DNA of 64,000 bases, taken from the NCBI GenBank assembly GCA_017642965.1, contig JAEPOJ010000015.1, forward strand, positions 16,621 through 80,620, written 5' to 3'. The notes below the pieces were generated by a model, which was given only the letters and a program-made list of their open reading frames with translations, ran no database searches and was not told the DNA's origin. This DNA comes from Phycisphaerales bacterium. GTDB lineage: Bacteria; Planctomycetota; Phycisphaerae; Phycisphaerales; UBA1924. The translations under genes and the position numbers were made by a program. Shown one piece after another: positions 41,780 through 50,345 of this stretch; the first letter of the stretch is position 1; each line of letters starts with the position of its first letter.

Positions 41780-42133
41780 ATGCCTTTCTACCAAGCAACC
41801 GGGCGTGACATCACCACCATGGAGCCCAAGTCGCTGCAGATCAGCGCCCGCTCCGAGCACGAAGCCATCGACACCGCGGCCACCCAGGGAATCACGGAGA
41901 TCAAGCTCCGCCCGTTCACCGACCGCGAGATGCTCACGCTCGACGTGCAGTGCTTCCTCAACGCCGAGCCGCACGCACCCACGCGCATCCGCCCACACGC
42001 ACGCACAAGACATGAAGCAGCGAGCGACATGCGCTCGCTGCTCCTGCGTCACCCATTGCTGACGATCACGATGTGCGTGCTCCTGGCGATCTGGATCGAC
42101 CGCGCCGTGCTCATGCTGCTCGGTCTGCTCTGA
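41780..42133 (+). CDS. Hypothetical protein with C-terminal membrane anchor
   Basis: ATG 41780 has GGAGG 5 nt upstream. The 117-residue protein has a soluble alpha/beta N-terminal half (MPFYQATGRDITTMEPKSLQ, SEHEAIDTAATQGITEIKLRPFTDREML), a His/Arg-rich linker and a C-terminal membrane segment (about 90-116). Its first half resembles small domains that modify or sense pili/secretion components, but it is not assigned. Confidence 0.68.
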   Translation: MPFYQATGRDITTMEPKSLQISARSEHEAIDTAATQGITEIKLRPFTDREMLTLDVQCFLNAEPHAPTRIRPHARTRHEAASDMRSLLLRHPLLTITMCVLLAIWIDRAVLMLLGLL

Positions 42134-42136
42134 GCG

Positions 42137-42949
42137 TCAGGGCCCCTCGTCCGCATCCGTGCCAGTCTCCTCGCTCGCGCCCGAGTCCTCGATCACTTCA
42201 GTATCGACCACCGCCTCGGGCAGAGTGTAGCCCGGGACCCACTCGCTCGGGTCCTCGCCCAGCGCGTTCGCGATCGCCACGCCGAGCTCGTCCGAGATAT
42301 CGATCGGCACCGGCGTCGCCTCGATCTCCGCCTCATCCGCCTTGGCCTTGGCCTCAGCAAACACAGCCCGCAGGTCGTCGTCGCTCACCTCGTCCGCGGA
42401 ACGCAACGTGATATTCAACGCTTCCGGGATGTTGATCTGGATGTCGTCATTGTCGGGCGTTGCCGTGCTCACGCTGTCAAGCACGGACTCAAGCGTATCA
42501 GGATCGATGGACTTCTCACGAAGCCCCTGCGCATAGCGTGCAAGCTGCAAACGACCATCCGCCTTCTCCTCATCGGAGAGACCGGATTCTTTGAAGTAAA
42601 TCGCGTCAACACCACCGATGATTGCGGCCCCCATGAGCGGAGATTCGGCAACCGACTCAAGGACCAGCTTGAGTTCTTCGAATCCGATGTCCTTGTCCTT
42701 GAACCGTGTCATCAGCGTGTTGACGTGCGAGAGCACTTCGCCCTTCTCTGATTCGTCGATGTTGATCTCGACGAGTACCGCATCAACACCGGACTCGACC
42801 CAGCCCGCTGTCCACCCTCGCCATGAACGCACCACGAATACAGTCGCGATGATCAAAATCACGATGACAATGCCGAGCACCGTGAGGCACCCGACGAGCA
42901 TATTGCCCCGCCTGGAATGTCGATGGATAGATGAATGCGTGTCCTGCAT
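42137..42949 (-). CDS. Hypothetical single-pass membrane protein
   Basis: The 270-residue protein has a basic N-terminus, one membrane segment (about 17-42) and a long acidic, helical extracytoplasmic part (FKDKDIGFEELKLVLESVAE, DPDTLESVLDSVST). A very acidic tail (Glu/Asp/Thr) ends it. Not recognised. Convergent with the preceding gene, stops 3 bp apart. Confidence 0.7.
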   Translation of the reverse strand: MQDTHSSIHRHSRRGNMLVGCLTVLGIVIVILIIATVFVVRSWRGWTAGWVESGVDAVLVEINIDESEKGEVLSHVNTLMTRFKDKDIGFEELKLVLESVAESPLMGAAIIGGVDAIYFKESGLSDEEKADGRLQLARYAQGLREKSIDPDTLESVLDSVSTATPDNDDIQINIPEALNITLRSADEVSDDDLRAVFAEAKAKADEAEIEATPVPIDISDELGVAIANALGEDPSEWVPGYTLPEAVVDTEVIEDSGASEETGTDADEGP

Positions 42950-43056
42950 AGCGTGTCCCCCTGTGGGTGTTGGTTCTCGTCGTGTCTATGGTATCTCGGG
43001 ATCTTCTTGGGAGAAACGCCCGCCCATTTTCGCCCCACACCCGATCGGAGCCCCGC

Positions 43057-44097
43057 ATGCACTGGTTCGACGCCCACCTCGATCTCGCCTACCTCGCCGA
43101 AAACGGGCGCGACATGCACGCCGAACTCGACGACTGCCGAGGACGCTACCAGCCCGCGGCGGTCACGCTCCCCTCGATGATCAAGGGCAGGGTCACCCGG
43201 TGCCTCGGAACCGTCTTTACCGAAGCGATCGACCCAACCAATGCCGACTCCGAGTCCGGGCCATTCACCTACCCCTTCGAAGACGCAGACGCCGCCTACC
43301 GCGCCGGGATGCGCCAGCTCCTGCTCTACCTCGCCTGGCGCGACGCGGGCCTCATCGCCCGCATCCCCCTGCGCGGCCAGCCCGAAGAAACCTCCGAAGC
43401 ACCCATCCGCCTCGGCGTGCTCGTCGAGTGCGCCGATCCGATCACCTCACCCGACGAACTCGACCAATGGGTCGATCTGGGCGTCGTCGCCATCGGCATG
43501 GCCTGGTGGCACCAGTCCCGATACGCCGGAGGCAACGGCACAGACCACCACAAGCCCGGCAACGGGCTCACCGACCTCGGGCGCGAACTCGTCAAACGCA
43601 TGGACGAACTCGGCGTGGTGCACGACCTCTCGCACCTCTCCCAGCGCGCCGTAGACGAACTGCTCGAAGCAACCGACACCGTCGTCATGGCCTCGCACAG
43701 CAACTGCCGCGCACTCATGGGTGACCCGGACTCCAAACCCAACCAGCGCCACCTCAGCGACGAGACCATCAAAGAGATCACCAGCCGTGGGGGGGTGATC
43801 GGACTCAACCTGCTGGGCGACTTCATCACGCCCGGACTGAAGAAAGGCCAGCGAGCCAGCATCACCGACTGCGTGCGCCACATCGAGCACGTCTGCGAGA
43901 TCGCGGGCTCTCGAGATCACATCGGGCTCGGATCCGACATGGATGGCGGATTCGGTGCCGACGGCCTCCCCGAGGGCATCAACACCCCATCCGACCTCAC
44001 CCGCATCACCGACGCCCTCAGCGCCAAAGAGTGGCCCGACGAAGACATCGCAAAGTTCACCCACGCCAACTGGGAACGCTACTGGCGCGGCGAGTAA
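43057..44097 (+). CDS. Membrane dipeptidase-like M19 hydrolase
   Basis: The 346-residue protein is a peptidase M19 family TIM barrel. Metal ligands are recognisable: DAHLD at the N-terminus (Asp5, His7), HDLSHLS and SHSNCRAL (two His clusters), and the terminal GLGSDMDGG aspartate. CGGAG lies 6 nt before ATG 43057. M19 enzymes hydrolyse dipeptides and some beta-lactams with two zinc ions. No signal peptide, so cytoplasmic. It is followed by a REP-like repeat. Confidence 0.9.
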   Translation: MHWFDAHLDLAYLAENGRDMHAELDDCRGRYQPAAVTLPSMIKGRVTRCLGTVFTEAIDPTNADSESGPFTYPFEDADAAYRAGMRQLLLYLAWRDAGLIARIPLRGQPEETSEAPIRLGVLVECADPITSPDELDQWVDLGVVAIGMAWWHQSRYAGGNGTDHHKPGNGLTDLGRELVKRMDELGVVHDLSHLSQRAVDELLEATDTVVMASHSNCRALMGDPDSKPNQRHLSDETIKEITSRGGVIGLNLLGDFITPGLKKGQRASITDCVRHIEHVCEIAGSRDHIGLGSDMDGGFGADGLPEGINTPSDLTRITDALSAKEWPDEDIAKFTHANWERYWRGE

Positions 44098-44141
44098 ACA
44101 AGCTTCCGGAGTACCCGCAATCACAGCAACTGATCACGCGG

Positions 44142-44194
44142 CCTCCCCCGCACCAGCGGGGGAGGTGCCGAGTCCCCGAGGCGGAGGGGGTTTC
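44142..44194. repeat. REP-like palindromic repeat, copy 2
   Basis: Hairpin CCTCCCCCGC/GCGGGGGAGG (44142-44151, 44156-44165) is followed by TGCCGAG, a variable centre, GCGGAGGGGGTTTC. It shares the outer framework with 25725-25776 but differs in both loops. It lies in the 119-bp gap between the convergent M19 and M48 genes and may act as their shared 3' end. Confidence 0.7.
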
Positions 44195-44216
44195 TCCTTG
44201 TTGTTTGCTGGAGTGA

Positions 44217-45182
44217 TTACTCCGCCGCCGCAACCGCCCGGCAATGCCCGCACCACAACTCCGGGAAATCCAACAGCGACGTCTTCGCGTCCGGCGCCGG
44301 ATCCAAACGGCTCAGCGGCGTCAGCATCCGCCGCTGATATTCCTCAGAGTTGATCGTATAAACAGCACGATTCCCAGCCTCCGGATACTGCTCACGCAGG
44401 ATCTGCGAGATGCGCTCAATACGCGTTTCCGGGTACGGGTGCGTCGCCAGCCATTCAATCGGACGAGAGCTGCCCTCGGACGCCGCTTCGAGCACCTCCA
44501 TCACCCGCAACTGCCCGCTCGGGTCATAGCCGGCACGCTCCATGTACCGCATGCCAAGCATGTCCGCTTCGCTCTCGTCATCACGCCCATACTTGAGCAT
44601 GACCAGATTCCCACCGATCGCGAGCCCCGGAATCGCGACCTGCCCATACTGGCGCACGCCCGAGTCAGAATCCGAAACCCCGACCGCCACCGCCGCGCCA
44701 ACAAGCAGCGCGTTGAAACCAATCTGCTTGCTGATCCGCTGGTTCCCGTGACGCGCCGTGACATGACCGATCTCGTGCCCCAGCACGCCCGCCATCTCCG
44801 CCTCATCGCTCAGACGCTCGGCGAGCCCACGCGTAAAGAAGATCTTCCCCCCCGGCAGCGCGAACGCGTTGATCACATCCGTGTTCAGCAGCGTGAACTC
44901 CCAGTCGAGCGGTGGCACGCCATCCTCAACACCCTCGGTGAGCTTCATGCCCACCTCCTCGACATACTCGCTGGGGATCCGGGCCTCAACCTCGCCGCCG
45001 AACTCCGCCGCCAGACCAGCCGCGGCCTGGGCACCCATCTGCTTCTCCTCTTCCCAGGAGTAGAGGGTGAAGGCACGCTCGCCCGTCGCCGGGTTGGTCG
45101 TGCACCCGACGGGCGCCAGCATCAACACGCCGAGCAAAGCCAGCCCGGCAACACGCATCCATCGACCCAACAAGCAATCCAT
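44217..45182 (-). CDS. M48-family metallopeptidase lipoprotein
   Basis: ATG 45182 has AAAGGA upstream; the frame runs on to 45770 only as antisense to menG. The 321-residue product has a lipobox LAPVGC (Cys27). HEIGH (136-140) and the third zinc ligand in ESEAD (Glu203) follow the M48 pattern of BepA/LoiP-type periplasmic proteases. It ends with a C-terminal LWCGHC motif, a possible redox or metal site not usual in the family. It probably acts in outer-membrane protein quality control. Confidence 0.9.
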   Translation of the reverse strand: MDCLLGRWMRVAGLALLGVLMLAPVGCTTNPATGERAFTLYSWEEEKQMGAQAAAGLAAEFGGEVEARIPSEYVEEVGMKLTEGVEDGVPPLDWEFTLLNTDVINAFALPGGKIFFTRGLAERLSDEAEMAGVLGHEIGHVTARHGNQRISKQIGFNALLVGAAVAVGVSDSDSGVRQYGQVAIPGLAIGGNLVMLKYGRDDESEADMLGMRYMERAGYDPSGQLRVMEVLEAASEGSSRPIEWLATHPYPETRIERISQILREQYPEAGNRAVYTINSEEYQRRMLTPLSRLDPAPDAKTSLLDFPELWCGHCRAVAAAE

Positions 45183-45263
45183 CGAGTGTCCTTTCGCATC
45201 TATGCGGCCCCGGGCCCGAATACGCCAGCCCCTCAAACCACGCGGTCCTACCATTATTGTTCC

Positions 45264-46061
45264 ATGCCCGAGCCCACGCTGCAAACCGAAAAAGCCAATA
45301 CCCAAGCCCCCGCCTGGGACGAGCGGGAGCTCGATTCCCTGCACGAGAACGCCGACAAGCACGAGAAAGTCCGCGCGATGTTCAACGCCATCGCCCGTTC
45401 CTACGACCTCAATAACCGCGTCCACTCGCTCTGGCGCGACCAGGCATGGCGCAAACGCTGCGTTCAGGAAGCACGGGTCCAGCCCGGCGACACCGTCCTC
45501 GACTGCGCATGCGGCACGGGGGATCTGACCCAGGCCTTCGCGCGCCAGTCCAAAGCCAGCCGCGTCATCGGCTCGGACTACACGCCCAACATGCTCGAAA
45601 TTGCGCGTCACAAACGCGAGCACCTGCACAATCAGGTCCAGGCCCGAATCGAGTACCAGCAGGCCGACGCCCAGGACCTCCCGTTCGAAGATGAATCCTT
45701 CGATGTCGTCTCGATCGCATTCGGCATACGGAACGTGCAGGACCCCGAGAAGGCCATGCGCGAGTTCCACCGTGTCCTCAAGCCGGGCGGACGCCTCATG
45801 ATCCTTGAGTTCGGGCAGCCATCCTTCCCGCCCATGCGCTGGTTTAATAGCTTCTACTGCGGGGCCATCATGCCCAGAACCGCGACATGGATCGCACGGG
45901 ACACCTCAGGTGCGTACAAGTACCTGCCCCGTTCCGTATCCTCTTTTAAAAGCCGCGAAGAGATGCTCGCCTCCTACCGCGCAGCCGGGTTCATCCAGCT
46001 CTGGTCTAGGCCACTGACCCTCGGTATCTGCAACATCTACCGCGGCCACAAGCCCAACTGA
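45264..46061 (+). CDS. ubiE: Demethylmenaquinone / ubiquinone C-methyltransferase
   Basis: The 265-residue SAM methyltransferase has VRAMFNAIARSYDLNNRVHSLWRDQAWRK (UbiE/MenG signature 1), VLDCACGTGDLTQAF (SAM motif I) and [39 protein letters not shown] (signature 2). The N-terminal ~30 residues are extra and polar. The organism probably uses menaquinone, so MenG is the more likely activity. It starts 81 bp from the divergent M48 gene. Confidence 0.93.
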   Translation: MPEPTLQTEKANTQAPAWDERELDSLHENADKHEKVRAMFNAIARSYDLNNRVHSLWRDQAWRKRCVQEARVQPGDTVLDCACGTGDLTQAFARQSKASRVIGSDYTPNMLEIARHKREHLHNQVQARIEYQQADAQDLPFEDESFDVVSIAFGIRNVQDPEKAMREFHRVLKPGGRLMILEFGQPSFPPMRWFNSFYCGAIMPRTATWIARDTSGAYKYLPRSVSSFKSREEMLASYRAAGFIQLWSRPLTLGICNIYRGHKPN

Positions 46062-46346
46062 ATCTCAAACTGGGTTGGTTCCCCGCCGAACGGGCCCCGA
46101 TTCCTTACTCGGACCTCCGCGCGTTCTCGGACGCAAAGGACACCCCAAACGGGGCAGGTCCGAGAATGAACGCACTCATGGCATCTCAGGCCGGTCAAGC
46201 GGTCCACGCGCGTTTTCCTTTTCATGTGCTCTCGATTTGCCTGTCATCTGCTCGATACCCGGTGGCACAGCCGCGTCGTGTAGCGGTTCAACACATCACA
46301 ACTCCCGCAATCTCGTGCGGGGCATCACCACCCGGAGTTTCCAGCC
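46062..46346. other. 285-bp intergenic region before the B12-domain gene
   Basis: No ORF with ribosome site is seen. It contains an inverted repeat CTCGGACCT (46108-46116) and AGGTCCGAG (46156-46164) with 39 nt between, and a second AACGGGGC/GCCGAACGGGCCCC-like GC-rich patch at 46085-46098. A cobalamin riboswitch was looked for because of the downstream gene; the B12-box motif is not evident. It may encode a small structured RNA or only the promoter. Confidence 0.35.
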
Positions 46347-47087
46347 ATGAGCGCAGATATCCTGATCGAGCGTCTTTTCGAGTCCATTGTCTCAGGGGAC
46401 CGTCAGACCGCACGAACCATCGTCGAAGAGCAGTCCAACGCGGGCGTGACCCAGGAGATCCTCCTGACCGATCTCTTCTGGCCGACCTACGAGCTCATCG
46501 AACGACTCCACCGTGAAGATCAGATCACCACCCTCGCCCACAACATGGCCTCACGCCTCCTGCGGGTCCTCGTAGATCAGACATCTCGCGAACTCATCGC
46601 CACCTCAGACGCACCTCCAGTCGGGCGCACCGTCTTCGCCTGCTGCGGCCCATCCGAGGGCTCCGAGCTCGGCGGGCAGATGGCCGTCGACCTGCTCGAA
46701 GCAGCCGGCTTCGAGGTCCAGTTCGCCGGCGGCGGGCTGCCGATCGACGAGATCCGCGCCACCGTCCAGCAGAACAAGCCCAACGCGCTCCTCATGTTCT
46801 GCTCCGAGCCCAGCGACCTCCCCGACATCCGAGTGCTCATCGACTCGCTCCACGAGATCGGCGCCTGCCCGCACACCCAGATCGTCGTTGGTGGGGGCGT
46901 CTTCAACCGCGCAGAGGGCTTGGCCGAGGAGATCGGTGCCGACCTCTGGGCATCCCACCCGCTCGAACTCGTTGACCGCATGATCGACGAAGCGGGCGTC
47001 CGCGCTACCGAAGATCAGCGCACCGTCGGCCGCACACGCAAAATCACCACCAAGAAGCCCGCCAACCCCGCCGCCAAGGCCGCCTGA
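46347..47087 (+). CDS. B12-binding-domain-like protein, degenerate ligand sites
   Basis: The 246-residue protein has the two-part cobalamin-binding layout: a four-helix bundle (1-85) and a Rossmann-like domain (95-215: TVFACCGPSEGSELGGQMAVDLLEAAGFEVQFAGGGLPIDEI). The lower-ligand motif E/D-x-H-x-x-G reads EGSELG with Ser106 in place of His, and the helical W...EH motif is also lost (HREDQITTLAHN). It may be a heme-binding SCHIC-type relative or an apo-regulator. It lacks the MerR DNA-binding domain and has a basic Ala/Lys tail. Confidence 0.8.
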   Translation: MSADILIERLFESIVSGDRQTARTIVEEQSNAGVTQEILLTDLFWPTYELIERLHREDQITTLAHNMASRLLRVLVDQTSRELIATSDAPPVGRTVFACCGPSEGSELGGQMAVDLLEAAGFEVQFAGGGLPIDEIRATVQQNKPNALLMFCSEPSDLPDIRVLIDSLHEIGACPHTQIVVGGGVFNRAEGLAEEIGADLWASHPLELVDRMIDEAGVRATEDQRTVGRTRKITTKKPANPAAKAA

Positions 47088-47118
47088 CCCAAACATAAAG
47101 CGATCATCATCTGCCTCC

Positions 47119-47151
47119 GCCCCGGCGTCCTCACGAACGCCGGGGCGTTTT
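47119..47151 (+). terminator. Rho-independent terminator after B12-domain gene
   Basis: A 10-bp perfect stem GCCCCGGCGT/ACGCCGGGGC with an 8-nt loop is followed by GTTTTT. Confidence 0.92.
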
Positions 47152-47240
47152 TGTGGTGAAACCGCGCCTTCTGGTCCAGCTTGGTGTAAAACCGGACTGG
47201 TTCCGCGAATTTCTACTGCAACCGCCGCCCATGAATCGTG

Positions 47241-47268
47241 TATAGTCAACGTGGAGCATGACGCTCCA
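47241..47268 (+). promoter_or_regulatory. TATAGT box and RBS-adjacent hairpin of the sigma gene
   Basis: TATAGT at 47241-47246 is a likely -10. A hairpin TGGAGC-ATGAC-GCTCCA (47252-47268) follows directly, abutting the GAGGCGG ribosome site of the sigma-factor gene, so it could tune its translation. Confidence 0.4.
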
Positions 47269-47279
47269 GAGGCGGCAAG

Positions 47280-47864
47280 ATGGACCGGAACGAAGAAAGA
47301 GCACTGATCGAACGCGCCATCGCGGGCGAGCGTACCGCCGCCGGCGATCTCATCCGCGCGCATCAACGCTCTGTCTACGCCTACATCCTCCGCATGTCCG
47401 GCCGCCCGGACGTCGCCGAGGACATCGTTCAGGAAGCGTTCGTCCGTGTGCTTGGCAACCTGCACCGCTTCGATTTCCGCTTCCGCTTCTCCACCTGGCT
47501 CTTCACCATCGCACGCCGCCTGTACATGAACGCGATGGCCAAGAACCGCCCCGCCTACGACACCGATTTCGTCGGCTCCATGGGCAACAGCGGGGGGCCC
47601 GCTGAGCAGCCGATCTACTCAGACGAACGCCAGAGCGTGCAGCACGACGCCATCCAGTCCGCGCTCATGTCGCTAAGCGAGGAGCAGCGCGAGATCATCG
47701 TGCTCTTCCACCAGCTCGACTGGCCCATCTCGCTCATCGCCTCGCACCTGGACATGCCCGAGGGCACCATCAAGAGCCATCTCCACCGTGGACGCAAGCG
47801 CCTCCGCGTGCTCTTCAAGGACCAGTCCACCCTGGCGCAGAAGCTCGAGGGGGTGGCAAGATGA
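47280..47864 (+). CDS. ECF-type RNA polymerase sigma factor
   Basis: The 194-residue protein has sigma region 2 (LIRAHQRSVYAYILRMSGRPDVAEDIVQEAFVRVLGNLHRF, with RFSTWLFTIARRLYMN) and region 4 (LMSLSEEQREIIVLFHQLDWPISLIASHLDMPEGTIKSHLHRGRKRLR). The loop between them is of normal ECF length. The stop overlaps the downstream gene by 4 bp, the usual sigma/anti-sigma coupling. Signal and regulon unknown; a secreted protein gene at 48711 may belong to the same transcript. Confidence 0.93.
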   Translation: MDRNEERALIERAIAGERTAAGDLIRAHQRSVYAYILRMSGRPDVAEDIVQEAFVRVLGNLHRFDFRFRFSTWLFTIARRLYMNAMAKNRPAYDTDFVGSMGNSGGPAEQPIYSDERQSVQHDAIQSALMSLSEEQREIIVLFHQLDWPISLIASHLDMPEGTIKSHLHRGRKRLRVLFKDQSTLAQKLEGVAR

Positions 47865-48658
47865 GTCGCTCCCGCAGGGATCACCCAGACATGCGCGACG
47901 ACGCGCCCGGACGGATCCCCGAGTCGCTCATCGATGCCGCGATGGACGGCGAACTCGACCCGGCAATCCAGAAGGAAATCGGCAACGCGCTCCAGTACGA
48001 CCCCGCTCGCCGTCAGGAGTTCCACGACACGCGCGACGCCATCAACGCGCTGCGCATGCCCATCGAATCGCCCGACCTCAGCGACCAGGTGCTCGAACGC
48101 GCACACCGCCACCGACGCTTCATCCCACGCAAACTCCGCCAGCAGGTCCGCGCCGGCCGCGTGGGCATGGCGGCGCTGCTCCTCGTGACGCTCCTCGGCG
48201 TCGCAACGCTGCAACGCATGTACCCGCGCCTCACCACGATCGCCTCCCAGCCAACCCCGGTCGCGAACATCGAGTCCGCGATCGAAACCGACGGGCGCCA
48301 GCTCGCGCAGACGGTCACCGGCGACATCCAATCGCTCCGCGATTGCATGCCCGACCCGGTCCGCGGCATGCTCGCCGGTTCACTCAGCCGCCCGGGCAAT
48401 ACCAGCTACAACACCGACGTGCGCATCGTGACCACCTCGCTCAGCGCCACCGCGCCCCAGAGCATGCCGCACGCCTACCCCCACACCAGCTACGCACTCG
48501 TCACGCTGGCCCAGCAGCATCAGAACGATCACGACCGCCGCTCCGCCCAGCAGCGTACCGGCGGCCCCAGCAACATCGTGCTGATGTCATGGACCACCTC
48601 CAGCAGCAACCGCAGCAGCCCCCCGGATCCCATCGACGATGCGATCGAGCTGCCCTGA
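47861..48658 (+). CDS. Predicted anti-sigma factor (single-pass)
   Basis: The 265-residue protein has an N-terminal soluble part with the acidic start ESLIDAAMDGELDPAIQKEIGNALQYDPARRQEF, like anti-sigma domains of ECF partners. One membrane segment follows (about 103-118), then a Ser/Thr/Gln-rich extracytoplasmic region. No zinc HxxxCxxC motif is seen, so it is not a ZAS type. Assignment is mainly by the 4-bp overlap with the sigma gene and topology. Confidence 0.75.
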   Translation: MSRSRRDHPDMRDDAPGRIPESLIDAAMDGELDPAIQKEIGNALQYDPARRQEFHDTRDAINALRMPIESPDLSDQVLERAHRHRRFIPRKLRQQVRAGRVGMAALLLVTLLGVATLQRMYPRLTTIASQPTPVANIESAIETDGRQLAQTVTGDIQSLRDCMPDPVRGMLAGSLSRPGNTSYNTDVRIVTTSLSATAPQSMPHAYPHTSYALVTLAQQHQNDHDRRSAQQRTGGPSNIVLMSWTTSSSNRSSPPDPIDDAIELP

Positions 48659-48710
48659 TCCCGCTCAGCACCTATCGACCAACCGCAACCCGAGGCGTAC
48701 CCTGAAACGA

Positions 48711-50345
48711 ATGAAACACTTCGCCGTGCTCATACTGTGTGCCGCGTGCTTCCCGCTCGCATCCGCGCGAGCCGGTGCCCACGACATCGGCGTGTTCGAC
48801 GCGATGACCGACATTCCCGCGGAGGTCGATGCCGCGGCAGTGTTCTACGACCCCGCCGAGTCCATCCTGCTCAGCCCCGTCGGGCGTTCCATGCGATCGC
48901 TCCTCGCGTTCGGCGGCGTCTTCACACAGACCGAGAACGCGTGGGGCGCACTCGCGGACGCGTTCGACGCGCCGGTCGATGAAACCATCCGCTCGCTCCT
49001 GAGCGATCAGGTCGCCGTCGTATGGGACGGGCTCGAATCGCAAGCCCCGGACATGGCGGGCGTCACCGACTCCTTCGATACACGCTGGACGCTGATCTGC
49101 AAAGTAAAGCCGCAATACCTCGAGCAGATCCGCAGATCCCTCCGCCCAGTCAAGCGGGACATCGTCCACGCGAGAGCCGTCTACTCAATCGAGCAGGGAC
49201 GGTACCGCATCGCGCTCATCGATGCCGAGGCCAGAGGAACGAACGCGACCGTGCTGCTCGCGCCTCGGTCCGGTGCCGAACTCCTCAACGCCGTCTTGGG
49301 CCACGCGGTCGCGGGCCATGTCCCCGAATCAGGAACAATCACCGCGGGCCACGAACCCATGCTCGCCGAGCTCAGCGCATACCACGATTCGATCGATGAC
49401 GGATCGTGGTCGTTCGTGCTCATGTCACGCCTGGGCATCTTCAACTCGCTGCTCAGCATCCCGCCGCAGGACGCAGGGACGCAGAATCACACGCTCGCGG
49501 CCATCGTCAAGCTCAACCCGGGCGACCTTCGGTGCTCGTTCGCGACGGACCTGCCCCTCGCGCAGGACGCACCAGACGCGCCGATCGAGCTCTTCGACGC
49601 AGTCGCCGCAGACTCGGTCTTCACGCTCGCCGCGTCCCGCGCTCCCCGCCTCCAGCTCACAGAAGACTCGTTCAGCATCAACATGAGCTTCTCCGCGGGC
49701 GAACGGGACCGGGCGGATTCCGACCCCATATTCGATGCCCCAGCGCTCATTTCGCTCAGCCCCGGTGATGCCAGCAACATGACGCTTGCGCTCTGCCTCT
49801 CCAACCCGAAGCGGGAGGATGCCGAGACTTCCAGGCTCTCCGATGACGCGGTTCGCGCAATGATCAGCTCGTTCGATCAGAGCCAGGCCCCGGATTTCGC
49901 GGGGCGATTCCCCGGCGTACGCCGTGAGATCAGCCTGCGCATCCCCGGAGGCGAAGATGCCAACCCGGACGATTGGCCGGGCCTGACACCAAACCTCGCA
50001 TGGCAGGTGACCCCAACACGCTCGCACGACGTGGTGGTCGCCGCGCTCGGCCCGACCGGGGCCAACATCGCACAGCACATCCAGAACCTGTCCGAAGCCG
50101 CCCGCACGCTCGACGCGTTCGACACGCAGAATCGCTCCGGCGTCCTGCTCCGTCTCTCCATGCGCCCCGCGGAGACGCTGCGGCTGGTCAACGATCCCGC
50201 CATCATGAACATCGCGCTCGCGAAGATCATCAACGACTTCGACATCGGCATCCGCCGCGGAGTGGACGCCTCCATGCGCGGCCGAATCGAGATCCGCTTT
50301 ACCGAGTCCATCTCCAAACCCAAGCTCGGCAACGGCGCTCCCTGA
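48711..50345 (+). CDS. Secreted hypothetical protein, 544 aa
   Basis: ATG 48711 starts a clear signal peptide (MKHFAVLILCAACFPLASARAGA). The mature protein (~520 residues) is acidic with alternating beta/alpha segments (DAAAVFYDPAESILLSPVGRSMRSLL; RYRIALIDAEARGTNATVLLAPRSGAELL). It shows no domain I can name and no PEP-CTERM or dockerin-like tail. It follows the sigma/anti-sigma pair by 52 bp and may be part of that regulated unit. Its stop abuts the convergent M28 gene. Confidence 0.75.
   Translation: MKHFAVLILCAACFPLASARAGAHDIGVFDAMTDIPAEVDAAAVFYDPAESILLSPVGRSMRSLLAFGGVFTQTENAWGALADAFDAPVDETIRSLLSDQVAVVWDGLESQAPDMAGVTDSFDTRWTLICKVKPQYLEQIRRSLRPVKRDIVHARAVYSIEQGRYRIALIDAEARGTNATVLLAPRSGAELLNAVLGHAVAGHVPESGTITAGHEPMLAELSAYHDSIDDGSWSFVLMSRLGIFNSLLSIPPQDAGTQNHTLAAIVKLNPGDLRCSFATDLPLAQDAPDAPIELFDAVAADSVFTLAASRAPRLQLTEDSFSINMSFSAGERDRADSDPIFDAPALISLSPGDASNMTLALCLSNPKREDAETSRLSDDAVRAMISSFDQSQAPDFAGRFPGVRREISLRIPGGEDANPDDWPGLTPNLAWQVTPTRSHDVVVAALGPTGANIAQHIQNLSEAARTLDAFDTQNRSGVLLRLSMRPAETLRLVNDPAIMNIALAKIINDFDIGIRRGVDASMRGRIEIRFTESISKPKLGNGAP

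Noticed and set aside
46062..46346. Cobalamin riboswitch before the B12-domain gene
   Set aside because: No recognisable B12 box; only a simple inverted repeat.
46166..46516. 116-aa plus-strand ORF overlapping the B12-domain gene start
   Set aside because: Out of frame with the well-supported gene at 46347 and no SD.
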